This document shows, in pieces, positions 1-7,659 of a stretch of DNA of 64,000 nt. The notes under the pieces are model-generated. The model searched no databases and was not told the origin of the DNA. It worked only from the letters and a program-made list of their open reading frames with translations. The stretch is from contig JANPDL010000011.1 in the NCBI GenBank assembly GCA_031431475.1, forward strand, positions 8,415-72,414. The letters are read 5' to 3'. Numbering within the stretch: position 1 is the stretch's first letter; each line of letters begins with the position of its first letter. Position numbers and translations under genes: made by a program. The DNA comes from JADCCX01 sp031431475 (GTDB lineage Bacteria > Pseudomonadota > Alphaproteobacteria > Rhizobiales > Beijerinckiaceae).

Positions 1-837
1 CACACCGGCCTTCTCAAGGCCAAGACCTTCTACGTTGGGCGAGCGACCAATGGCAAACATCACCTGGTCGGCCTCTAGCGCCAGACCGGCTTTCGTGTGG
101 GCTACAAGGCCTGCGCCCGTCTTCTCGATGGATGAAAACACATCGTTGAAAACAAACCGGATGCCGCGCTTTTCATAGGCAGCGTGCAGGCCGTTTCGCA
201 TATCGTCATCGAAGCCGCGCAGGATGTTGTCACCGCGATAGATCAGCGTGACCTCGCTCCCGAGCCCGGCAAACAGACCTGCGAACTCGACCGCGATATA
301 GCCGCCTCCGGCGATGACAAGCCGCTTTGGAAACGTCGGAAGATCGAATGCCTCATTGGAACTGATGGCATGCTCCACGCCAGGCAGATCACCCGGCATG
401 TTGGGCCTGCCACCCGTGGCAACGAGAATGTGCTTCGCGGTGATCTTGCGGCTATCCGACAACAGCCTCACAGTATGCGCGTCCTCAAGAACAGCGCGGG
501 ACTTCACCACTGTGACACCCGCCTTGTCCTGCGTCTGGGTATAGATACCTTCCAGCCGCGTGATTTCCTTCTCCTTGGCGCGCACCAGAGTGGGCCAGTC
601 GAAACTTGGTTGCGGCACGGTCCAGCCGAAGCCCGCCGCATCCTCGAAGCTGTCATGAAAGCGCGAGGCATAGACCAGCAGCTTCTTGGGCACGCATCCC
701 CGGATCACGCAGGTACCGCCCATGCGGAACTCTTCCGCCAGCATCACCTTCGCGCCGTGGCCCGCTGCAATGCGCGCTGCACGCACGCCGCCGGAGCCTC
801 CGCCAATCACGAAGAGATCAACATCATGGGCTGTCAT
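1..837 (-). CDS. gor: Glutathione-disulfide reductase, C-terminus cut by window edge
   Basis: Cytosolic FAD flavoenzyme that reduces glutathione disulfide with NADPH. The 279 visible codons begin MTAHDVDLFVIGGGSGG, an N-terminal FAD-binding Rossmann motif, followed near residue 40 by GGTCVIRGCVPKK, the redox-active CxxxxC of the family, where the GCVPKK form is typical of glutathione reductases. A second dinucleotide motif (VIAGGGYIAVEFAG) lies near residue 178, and the end of the second FAD contact (MFAIGRSPN) is reached before the window ends. The dimerisation domain is off the left edge. The gene lies downstream of rpiA, DUF2059 and an O-antigen ligase-like gene on the same strand. The ATG at 837 is the only start that keeps the complete Rossmann motif. 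Confidence 0.93.
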   Translation of the reverse strand, partial: MTAHDVDLFVIGGGSGGVRAARIAAGHGAKVMLAEEFRMGGTCVIRGCVPKKLLVYASRFHDSFEDAAGFGWTVPQPSFDWPTLVRAKEKEITRLEGIYTQTQDKAGVTVVKSRAVLEDAHTVRLLSDSRKITAKHILVATGGRPNMPGDLPGVEHAISSNEAFDLPTFPKRLVIAGGGYIAVEFAGLFAGLGSEVTLIYRGDNILRGFDDDMRNGLHAAYEKRGIRFVFNDVFSSIEKTGAGLVAHTKAGLALEADQVMFAIGRSPNVEGLGLEKAGV

Positions 838-889
838 GGAAGCGGCTTTCTGAGAGGAACCAAAATTACATAATCAGCACAACAGCGCT

Positions 890-2122
890 TTACAACGGTG
901 CGGATGGTCCGCTTCCAGCCTGGCACTCGTGCGCGATCGCGAGAAATCCAGCGGCAGATGCCGCAATCGCCGCCACCCACCAGGCCTGCCAGGCACCATG
1001 GCTGACGAGTGCGATGGCACAGACAACTGCGATCCATGTCAGCATGAATGGTTGCAGGCGAGGATCAGCGCGACCGATGGCCCTGAACAGAAATACAAAG
1101 AGAACGGCCACAAGCGCCGCCCCCGTCATGCCCAGTTCGACCCAGAGCTGCAGGAAGGCATTGTGTGGATGGCTTGCGCCCAGCAGCGTCACCCGCTCGG
1201 GCGCGATCTGCTTCGCTACTGCTGCATTCTGAAGGTTGAGGCTTGAACCAAACCCGTTGCCAAACCACCAGTTCTTCTGCGCCGCAGCTTCGAAGCTCAG
1301 CCATATCTGAACACGGTCATCGGAATGCGCGGCCGCCAGCGCGGTGTGAAATCTCGCGCCCAGCACCTGTCTGGCCAGTGTGCCAAAGAACGGCGAAACG
1401 GCCAGAACAGCCAGGACTGTGATGAGTCCAAGCCAGTTTGTCAGGCGAGGCAGAAACCACGCCACAGGCAGCACGGATACACCGACCAGAAAGCCCAGCA
1501 CTGCCGTCTGGCTTTCGCCAACATAGACCGCCAGCGGAACCGGCACGAGCAGCGCGATGAGATGCCATTGTCTACGCGCCAGAACCAGGGCCAGAAGCGG
1601 CCAGACAATCAGTGTGAGCGTCACGATGGAGCGGTTGTAAACATAGTCTGTCGCTCGACCGCCAGTGAGCCGCCTGAGCTGGAGGCCTGTCTTGAGATCA
1701 ATGATAATGACCAGACCGGCCAACCCCGCCGCGAGGCACCACCAGAATGTGCGTTGCCTGTGAGCGATGCCTGGGAAAGCAATCGCCAGAACGATCCCGC
1801 AGGCTACAGGAACAATGAAGCCCGCGAACTGGTTGAAAGAGGCGCTGCGATCATGAGCCCATAAACAGGACAGGCTCATGAGCAAGATCAGCATTATCAC
1901 AGCCGATGATGCAGGAGAGCGAATGGTGTTGGCGGCCATTGTCCTGATCCGGTCAATCGGGCCGACGTGGAATGCTGCAAACACTGCGAGAAAGGCGGCC
2001 AGTCCCAGAAACAGCGGAGACGATTTGCTCGCAGGCACCATCATCAGCGGCAGAGCCACACCCAGTATGATCGTGGAAGCTAAACCGAGACTCGCTGGGC
2101 CGAAGACAGGGCTATCGGACAT
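890..2122 (-). CDS. O-antigen ligase / polymerase-like membrane protein (Wzy/WaaL type)
   Basis: A 410-residue polytopic membrane protein with about ten to eleven hydrophobic segments and one large soluble loop in the C-terminal half. The loop carries a polar region (DDRVQIWLSFEAA) and ends in SHPHNAFLQLWVELG, the PHN(x)4-type signature of the Wzy_C family. Such proteins ligate O-antigen to lipid A-core or polymerise envelope glycans in the inner membrane. Whether this one is a WaaL ligase or a polymerase cannot be told from sequence, because no other LPS gene is nearby. It starts 15 bp after the DUF2059 gene and ends 52 bp before gor, so it probably shares their transcript. Confidence 0.8.
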   Translation of the reverse strand: MSDSPVFGPASLGLASTIILGVALPLMMVPASKSSPLFLGLAAFLAVFAAFHVGPIDRIRTMAANTIRSPASSAVIMLILLMSLSCLWAHDRSASFNQFAGFIVPVACGIVLAIAFPGIAHRQRTFWWCLAAGLAGLVIIIDLKTGLQLRRLTGGRATDYVYNRSIVTLTLIVWPLLALVLARRQWHLIALLVPVPLAVYVGESQTAVLGFLVGVSVLPVAWFLPRLTNWLGLITVLAVLAVSPFFGTLARQVLGARFHTALAAAHSDDRVQIWLSFEAAAQKNWWFGNGFGSSLNLQNAAVAKQIAPERVTLLGASHPHNAFLQLWVELGMTGAALVAVLFVFLFRAIGRADPRLQPFMLTWIAVVCAIALVSHGAWQAWWVAAIAASAAGFLAIAHECQAGSGPSAPL

Positions 2123-2137
2123 GCCGCAGCCAATGGC

Positions 2138-2665
2138 TCAGAGCTGGATATTTTTCTTGCGCAGGTCTTCCCGCAATTTGTCCATCATCACGTTGCCGAG
2201 TGTCTGGGAGAACACCTGCATGGCCGAGAACAGTTCGTTGAGGATCTGACCTTGCGAATTGACATATTTCTGGCCCGCAGCGGACTTGAAGAATGCGGCG
2301 GTTTCCTTGAGCTCCGGTTCCGAAATCTGTGTGGCGTAAAGGCGAGCTGCGACCAGGATCATCTGGTCCGTCCGCGTGTTGAGCTCGGCAATGATCGGCT
2401 TCAGCGATTCTTCCATGTCCTTGATGATCTCGGGGCGCGTGCGCGAATAGCCCGAGCGAATCTGGTCAGCGATCTGGGGAACCATGCCCTCGAACGTGCG
2501 TGCAAGGCCGGAGCCGATCACGACCTCGCGGGCGGCGGTAAGGTGCGATTCACTGAGCACAGGCGCGGCCTGCGCCGGTGCAGCCAGAGGAGGCTGCTGC
2601 GCCATGGCAGGAAAAACAGCAACCATAAGGGCCGAGGCCAGGAACAACTTGCGCAGAATGATCAT
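2138..2665 (-). CDS. DUF2059 secreted protein
   Basis: A 175-residue exported protein of unknown function. A signal peptide (ILRKLFLASALMVAVF, then PAMAQ) is followed by an all-helical DUF2059 domain containing the typical conserved stretch EPELKETAAFFKSAAGQKY. The frame stays open upstream into rpiA, but the ATG at 2665 directly precedes the signal peptide, so I start there. In many Hyphomicrobiales, from memory, DUF2059 genes sit between rpiA and gor. Here the order is rpiA, DUF2059, O-antigen ligase, gor. The product is probably periplasmic; no enzymatic residues are recognisable. Confidence 0.82.
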   Translation of the reverse strand: MIILRKLFLASALMVAVFPAMAQQPPLAAPAQAAPVLSESHLTAAREVVIGSGLARTFEGMVPQIADQIRSGYSRTRPEIIKDMEESLKPIIAELNTRTDQMILVAARLYATQISEPELKETAAFFKSAAGQKYVNSQGQILNELFSAMQVFSQTLGNVMMDKLREDLRKKNIQL

Positions 2666-2700
2666 GAGCAGAAAGCCTTCATATCGGGGATTGGCGAGCG

Positions 2701-3390
2701 TTACGCCGTCCTGCCAAGAACAGCAACCCCGCTGGGTGATGCCAGGAAAGCCTGTGAGCATAAGCCGATGAACAGCCCATGCTCCACGACGCCCGGAATC
2801 CGGTGCAGGGCGGTATCCAGCGCTTCGGGATCGTCAATGCGGCCCAGATGAGCATCAAGGATCAAATGCCCACCATCCGTTATCACCGGCGCGCCCTGAG
2901 CAGTCTTGCGCAATCTAACCGCAGCAGAGCCGCAAACACGCTCGACCATCCGCTGTGTTACCACCAGACCGAAGGCATTCACCTCTATTGGCAGGGGATA
3001 AGCGCCCAGTACCTCCACTTTTTTGCTGATATCGGCGATCACCACCATGTTCCTGCTTGCTGCAGCGACAATTTTCTCGCGCAAAAGCGCCGCGCCGCCG
3101 CCCTTGATCAGCCGGAGATGGGAATCAAGCTCGTCCGCACCGTCGACGGTCAGATCGAGTTCTGGCGTTTCATCCAGCGTTGCTAGCGGAATGGAGAGGC
3201 TACGGGCCTGTGCAGCCGTCACTTCCGATGTCGGAACACAAATCACTTTCAGCCCTGCACGGACGCGCTCGCCCAGCAGTTCCACGAAGTGCCTGGCTGT
3301 CGAGCCGGTACCGAGGCCAAGCCGCATGCCGTTTTCCACCATTTCAAGGGCTTGAGCAGCGGCGTCCCGCTTGAGTTGTTCAGTGGACAT
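2701..3390 (-). CDS. rpiA: Ribose-5-phosphate isomerase A
   Basis: A 229-residue cytosolic enzyme interconverting ribose 5-phosphate and ribulose 5-phosphate in the pentose phosphate pathway. Diagnostic motifs are LGLGTGSTARHFVELLG near residue 24 (phosphate-binding loop), TVDGADELD near residue 80 with the catalytic acidic residues, and KGGGAALLREKIVA near residue 95 with the catalytic Glu and Lys. Length is normal for RpiA. Its start is 97 bp from the likely start of the divergent SGNH hydrolase. DUF2059 begins 35 bp downstream, consistent with co-transcription. Confidence 0.96.
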   Translation of the reverse strand: MSTEQLKRDAAAQALEMVENGMRLGLGTGSTARHFVELLGERVRAGLKVICVPTSEVTAAQARSLSIPLATLDETPELDLTVDGADELDSHLRLIKGGGAALLREKIVAAASRNMVVIADISKKVEVLGAYPLPIEVNAFGLVVTQRMVERVCGSAAVRLRKTAQGAPVITDGGHLILDAHLGRIDDPEALDTALHRIPGVVEHGLFIGLCSQAFLASPSGVAVLGRTA

Positions 3391-3486
3391 TCATCCTCTT
3401 CCCGCGATTCTGTTGGCTTGTACGGTCTGGGAATGTATCTTCAAAGGGGGCAGGGGCTCTGCCCACCGGAATTTCGGGGCGAAGAA

Positions 3487-4248
3487 GTGCTGGCTGCAAT
3501 ACTGAAAGGGTTGGGTCTTGCGGCGGCGTTCGGCCTTGCAACTGTCACGACCGCTTTGGCCGAACCTCTGGATAATGCCACGTGCAATTCGGCTCGCAGT
3601 GCAGCTTTCGCCGATGGTCCGGCTCTTTCACCCCAATCCATGACGATCGTCGCCGTTGGTTCATCGTCAACCGAAGGCATCATCCGCAATGCCCGCAACA
3701 AGGTCTATCCCGCCGCCTTGCAGGCTTCGCTGGCGAAACTCTGGCCCAAGGCAGAGTTGACAGTTGTCAACAAAGGCAAGGGCGGCGAGACAATGCGCGA
3801 TATGATCGCGCGGTTCGAAACCGATGTCATCGCCCTGAAGCCATCGCTGGTGATCTGGCAGCTCGGTGTCAATGATGTGCTGCGCTACAACGGGCTTGAG
3901 GGGCGGCACGAGGAAATCCAGTCCGGGCTTAAAATTCTGACTGACAAAGGTATCCCTGTCGTTTTGCTCGATCTTCAATACGCGCCGATGGTGATCAAGG
4001 ATCCCGATGCCCTGCCCATGCAGGCGATGATTGACAAGGCTGCACGGACAGGCCCCAAAGGCAGGGTTTTCCATTTCAAGCGCTTCGCGGCGATGAAACA
4101 GCTTGCCGAAGTCAATCAGGTTGGAATGGCAGAAATGACTGACCGTGATGACCTGCACATGACCGATGCGATGCATGTCTGTGTTGGGCAGCTTCTGGCG
4201 GAAATGATTTCAGCCAGGCCACAGGTGATGACAAGCGCCAAGCCCTGA
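3487..4248 (+). CDS. SGNH/GDSL-family hydrolase, secreted
   Basis: About 253 residues. After the signal peptide (LAAILKGLGLAAAFGLATV..TALA) comes the block-I serine motif in TIVAVGSSSTEG, in which GSSS replaces the textbook GDS. Block III is WQLGVNDV (the GxND Asn), and block V is DDLHMTDAMHVC, supplying the Asp and His. These form a Ser-Asp-His triad of an SGNH esterase/lipase acting in the periplasm; the substrate is unknown. I chose the GTG at 3487 because it begins the signal peptide and follows a GGGGCG ribosome site. An in-frame ATG at 3433 would add 18 unlikely residues. The gene converges on opgC with only 9 bp between stops. Confidence 0.8.
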   Translation: MLAAILKGLGLAAAFGLATVTTALAEPLDNATCNSARSAAFADGPALSPQSMTIVAVGSSSTEGIIRNARNKVYPAALQASLAKLWPKAELTVVNKGKGGETMRDMIARFETDVIALKPSLVIWQLGVNDVLRYNGLEGRHEEIQSGLKILTDKGIPVVLLDLQYAPMVIKDPDALPMQAMIDKAARTGPKGRVFHFKRFAAMKQLAEVNQVGMAEMTDRDDLHMTDAMHVCVGQLLAEMISARPQVMTSAKP

Positions 4249-4257
4249 TTGTAGCCC

Positions 4258-5475
4258 CTATTTTGGCGACGTCACGCGGACAAGAGCCCACTGCCCCAGT
4301 GTTCGGTGAGTAAACCGAAGCCTATTCCACAGCGTGTTTTCAATGGCCCAGGCCAGCGCGAGCAACGCCATGATGCCCACGGCCGTCACGCCGATATGCC
4401 AAAAGGCTTCTCCTTCGCCCTCGTAGAGAACGACCGAGCCAAGCAGCGCCAGGAATGTCCCGGCGATGAAAACCGGCAGCGAGTGACGTCCGGCGCGGCT
4501 GATGGCGGAACCGATACCGGACATCATGAACGCAGCGTCCCTCGGGACAATCACGGCGATTAGCCAGACCTTGGCCAGCAGATCGAAAAGCCGATGCCAT
4601 GACAGGAGTGCCTTGTTGGAATCAATGTCAAAACTGAAGACAAGGAATGGCTCCAGAGCAGGAATCACCCGCCATGGTGCGGCATAGAGGAAGGCAAAGA
4701 CCACATACGCCGCAGCACTGAGCGTGACCGTCGCAACCAACGGACGCGGCAGTCTTGACCAGACGCCATCAGCCGTGAGCTGCGCGGTTGTCGCTCCGGC
4801 CACGAACAGCAGGACCCAGGCAAACGGATTCAGGAACCAGCCATCTGGATTGCCAAGATTGGGCAATGTCCAGCCGAAGGTTTGAGCCAATCCGTAGGAT
4901 GCGGCAGCGGCGATGACCGGCAACAGGACATGCACGCGCTGGCCGAGGATGATCGCTGGCAGAAGCGCGAGAAGCACCACATAGAGCGGCAGGATATCGA
5001 GATAATGCGGCAGATAGACCAGCATCGGCAACCGGATCATGGCCGCGAGCGGATCATCCAGCAGAGGCTGCAGGCCCAGTTTGCGGATGACGTCAAAGCC
5101 TGTCCCGTAGAAATGTGCGGCCAGAGCAAAAACAAGCACGCCGGCCACCATGGCGACATGAGCAAGATACAACGTGCGCATGCGCACGAAAACGGCACGG
5201 CAACCTTCAGCAAAGCCTTTCGACAGGATCACCTTCCGGTAGGCATAGACACCCGATATGCCCGCGATGAAGACAAAAACCTCGGCCGCATCGGCAAACC
5301 CCATGCTCTGCAATGTGACGGCTGCGAATTGGTTGCCAGAAACATGGTCGATGAAGATCAGCAGCAGTGCAATCCCGCGGAAAAAATCGAGGCGAAGATC
5401 ACGGTTGGCCGCGACAATGCCCTTGCTGCCGACAGCGGGCAAAATCATGGGCGAAGAAGGCGATAACACAGACAT
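4258..5475 (-). CDS. opgC: OpgC-family succinyltransferase of periplasmic glucans
   Basis: A 405-residue membrane protein with about ten transmembrane segments. The N-terminal signature RDLRLDFFRGIALLLIFIDH is that of the OpgC domain, an acyltransferase-3-like family that adds succinyl groups to osmoregulated periplasmic glucans. Length and topology fit. It is divergent from a sulfatase-fold transferase at 5876 that could add phosphoglycerol or a similar group to the same polymer. The glucan synthase is not in the window, so the acceptor is inferred from the family. Distinct OpgC-like proteins can modify other polymers. Confidence 0.82.
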   Translation of the reverse strand: MSVLSPSSPMILPAVGSKGIVAANRDLRLDFFRGIALLLIFIDHVSGNQFAAVTLQSMGFADAAEVFVFIAGISGVYAYRKVILSKGFAEGCRAVFVRMRTLYLAHVAMVAGVLVFALAAHFYGTGFDVIRKLGLQPLLDDPLAAMIRLPMLVYLPHYLDILPLYVVLLALLPAIILGQRVHVLLPVIAAAASYGLAQTFGWTLPNLGNPDGWFLNPFAWVLLFVAGATTAQLTADGVWSRLPRPLVATVTLSAAAYVVFAFLYAAPWRVIPALEPFLVFSFDIDSNKALLSWHRLFDLLAKVWLIAVIVPRDAAFMMSGIGSAISRAGRHSLPVFIAGTFLALLGSVVLYEGEGEAFWHIGVTAVGIMALLALAWAIENTLWNRLRFTHRTLGQWALVRVTSPK

Positions 5476-5674
5476 GGGGACTCATTCGACGCCCGGATAA
5501 AGCGCCGCCCTAGGAGGTGAAACGGATGTAACGGCTGCAGACGCCTCTTGCCTGCCGGTCTTGTTCTGGTCTTTGTCGCCTGATCGAACGATGTCCGCTC
5601 AAAACGCTTCATCGTGTCCGGGCCGGGACCCGATCTGATGAACGCCAGATGAACGCTTATATAGGATACACAGG

Positions 5675-5689
5675 TTCACGAATAGTGAA
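5675..5689. repeat. Inverted repeat TTCAC-N5-GTGAA
   Basis: Perfect 5-bp arms with a 5-bp spacer, 6 bp from a second perfect palindrome in the opgC/sulfatase divergent region. The size fits a dimeric helix-turn-helix operator, but the arms are short enough to be chance. Confidence 0.4.
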
Positions 5690-5694
5690 TCGGG

Positions 5695-5712
5695 TATTAC
5701 GGTTTCGTAATA
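5695..5712. repeat. Inverted repeat TATTACG-GTTT-CGTAATA
   Basis: Perfect 7-bp arms with a 4-bp spacer, AT-rich, in the opgC/sulfatase divergent region. It is a plausible operator, or a hairpin in the 5' leader of the rightward transcript. It lacks the adjacent GC-rich stem and uridine tract of a terminator. Confidence 0.45.
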
Positions 5713-5875
5713 AAAGCGCACGTTTCCGTGAAGCGGCTGTTCAGCCCGTCAGCGGCTGATCAATCGCTGCCCGCATTGGCATACGCATTTTCATGACAAT
5801 TTTCATGGGCTTCACCCATTGTTCAGTCGGCGCAGTGTCATATGTGTGTCATAGATTTGCGGGTGGGGAACCAGA

Positions 5876-7600
5876 GTGACAGATATCACGGCGCAGAAGC
5901 TGGCTTCGACGGGGCCAGCCGGACAAAGTGCCGGATACTTCTCGGCGAGGGTGTCATGGGTGCTGGTCCTTGCGATCTCAGCTGTGATGGCCAGCTTTTT
6001 CTGGATAAACGAATGGCCTGCCGCCAACGCTGCCTATTCTGTGGCGGTCACTGCAGCGATCATCGCTTTTTTTGCAGCGCTATCCGGTCGGATGCTGTTC
6101 GCGACCGTTCTGGCTGCGGCTCAGGTTGGCATTGTCTGTGTCGCGGCCATCGTAAAGCTCAAGACAATGGACATGCTGGTGCATGCCTATGACCTCTATT
6201 TCTACTTTCGGTCCTGGTCGACGGTCGAGTTTCTGGCGACATCCTATCCACTCTATGCCTTTGGATTGTTCGGGGCGCTGGTGGGGAGCCTGGTTCTTGC
6301 GATCCTGGTCTACCGGCTGGATGGTGCAAGAGTGGCCCGCTGGAAAGCGGCGCTGGTCTTCCTCGCCCTGGGCGCGGGAAGTGTTGCGATCAACGAAGCT
6401 CAGGGCGAACGGCGCCATATGCATCTCTACTATGGTGGCCGTTATCTCTCGACCTATTATGGCTCGGTGCCGGAAACCATCCGCACGGTGTGGAAGGGGC
6501 AGATGCTGGATGCCGCTCCGCAGGCCAGTGGCCCGCTGTTTGCCCCGCTGGGTGCCTGCATCACGCCGAACAAGAAACCGCATATCATCCTGATCCATCA
6601 GGAATCGGTGGTGCCGCCCTCGCATTTCCCCGGCCTCGAGTATGACCGATCAGCTGATCCGTTTTTCCAGTCCCATGACGGCAAGCTGCACAAGATGCGG
6701 GTCGAAACCTATGGCGGCGCATCCTGGCTAACCGAATTTTCTGTGCTGGCTGGCGTTTCCACCCATTCCTTCGGCTCGATGCGGCAGTTCGTGCAGGCCT
6801 TCATGGAGGGCAAGGTTCGCGAGACCATTCCGCAGGTGCTGGCGGATTGCGGTTACCGCAATGTCATTTTCTATCCCATGATGAAGAATTTCGTGTCAAA
6901 CGCCCGGTTCTATGAATCGATCGGGCTGAAGGAAATCTTTGACCAGAAGGACCAGAAAGCGCCCACCACCAACGAGCGCGACCAATTCTATTATAACAGC
7001 GCGCTCAATGAGATGGAGCGGCACTTCAAGGCGAGCGACAAGCCGCTGTTCACCTTCATCCAGACCATGTCCGCCCACTGGCCCTATGACTGGAAAATGT
7101 TCCCAGACCAGGACGTGAAGGGTGGCGCGCCGGGCATTCACCCCGAGTTGAATGAATATCTGCGTCGGATTTCGCTGGGTGCGAAGGATTATCAGTGGCT
7201 GCTTGCTGAACTCAAGCGGCGCTTCCCGGCCGAGAGCTTCGTGATCATGAACTACGGCGACCACCAGCCCAGTGCCACGCGCATGCTGCTTGGACAGAAG
7301 GACGAGATCGAGGTGGAGGATATCAAGCTGGCCGCCGAAGGGCCAGGCTTCCTCACCTATTACTCCGTCGTCACCCAGAACTTCAGGGCACCGCAACCCT
7401 ACAATGTTCAGATCATGGATGTGCCATATCTCGGCCTTGCCCTGCTTGATACTGCGCGTTTGCCGCTGTCCGATGCCTACCGCGAGCGCAAGCGCCTGAT
7501 GCTGCAGTGCAACGGGCGCTACCATACCTGTGCGGATGAGGGAGCAATTCTCGCCTTCCATCGGCGCCTGATCGATTCCGGCCTGATGGACAGTCGGTAG
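5876..7600 (+). CDS. Sulfatase-fold membrane transferase (LtaS/OpgB-like)
   Basis: 574 residues. Four to five transmembrane helices (about residues 22-165) are followed by a periplasmic alkaline-phosphatase/sulfatase domain. Motifs are IHQESVVPP near 240 (metal-ligand Glu region), GGASWLTEFSVLAG near 283 (the position of the nucleophilic Thr/Ser in lipoteichoic acid synthase relatives), and MNYGDHQPS near 462 (Asp-His metal ligands). Relatives transfer phosphoglycerol or phosphoethanolamine from phospholipids onto envelope polymers. Its divergent partner is opgC, so modification of periplasmic glucan is the leading inference. The start is a GTG at 5876 preceded by GGTGGGGAA. It converges with hisS across a hairpin. 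Confidence 0.78.
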   Translation: MTDITAQKLASTGPAGQSAGYFSARVSWVLVLAISAVMASFFWINEWPAANAAYSVAVTAAIIAFFAALSGRMLFATVLAAAQVGIVCVAAIVKLKTMDMLVHAYDLYFYFRSWSTVEFLATSYPLYAFGLFGALVGSLVLAILVYRLDGARVARWKAALVFLALGAGSVAINEAQGERRHMHLYYGGRYLSTYYGSVPETIRTVWKGQMLDAAPQASGPLFAPLGACITPNKKPHIILIHQESVVPPSHFPGLEYDRSADPFFQSHDGKLHKMRVETYGGASWLTEFSVLAGVSTHSFGSMRQFVQAFMEGKVRETIPQVLADCGYRNVIFYPMMKNFVSNARFYESIGLKEIFDQKDQKAPTTNERDQFYYNSALNEMERHFKASDKPLFTFIQTMSAHWPYDWKMFPDQDVKGGAPGIHPELNEYLRRISLGAKDYQWLLAELKRRFPAESFVIMNYGDHQPSATRMLLGQKDEIEVEDIKLAAEGPGFLTYYSVVTQNFRAPQPYNVQIMDVPYLGLALLDTARLPLSDAYRERKRLMLQCNGRYHTCADEGAILAFHRRLIDSGLMDSR

Positions 7601-7611
7601 TACTGAGACCT

Positions 7612-7635
7612 ATTTCCTCCCGCAAAGGGGGAAAT
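7612..7635. terminator. Possible bidirectional terminator hairpin
   Basis: ATTTCCTCC, a six-base loop, then GGGGGAAAT: a 9-bp stem with one G-U pair between the convergent sulfatase-like gene (ends 7600) and hisS (ends 7660). There is no clear uridine tract on either side, so termination is plausible but unproven. Confidence 0.45.
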
Positions 7636-7659
7636 AAAGGTGGCCCCCAGACGCGGGCT

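Larger units (their letters stand above)
5476..5875. promoter_or_regulatory. 400-bp divergent regulatory region between opgC and sulfatase-like gene
   Basis: No gene is visible. The region becomes AT-rich from about 5650 and contains a 9-bp direct repeat GATGAACGC (5637-5645 and 5648-5656), a TATATA-like tract at 5658-5664, and two perfect inverted repeats listed separately. The clustering within 80 bp, roughly midway between two divergent starts, suggests operators and promoters for one or both genes. No known regulator site was recognised. Confidence 0.5.
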
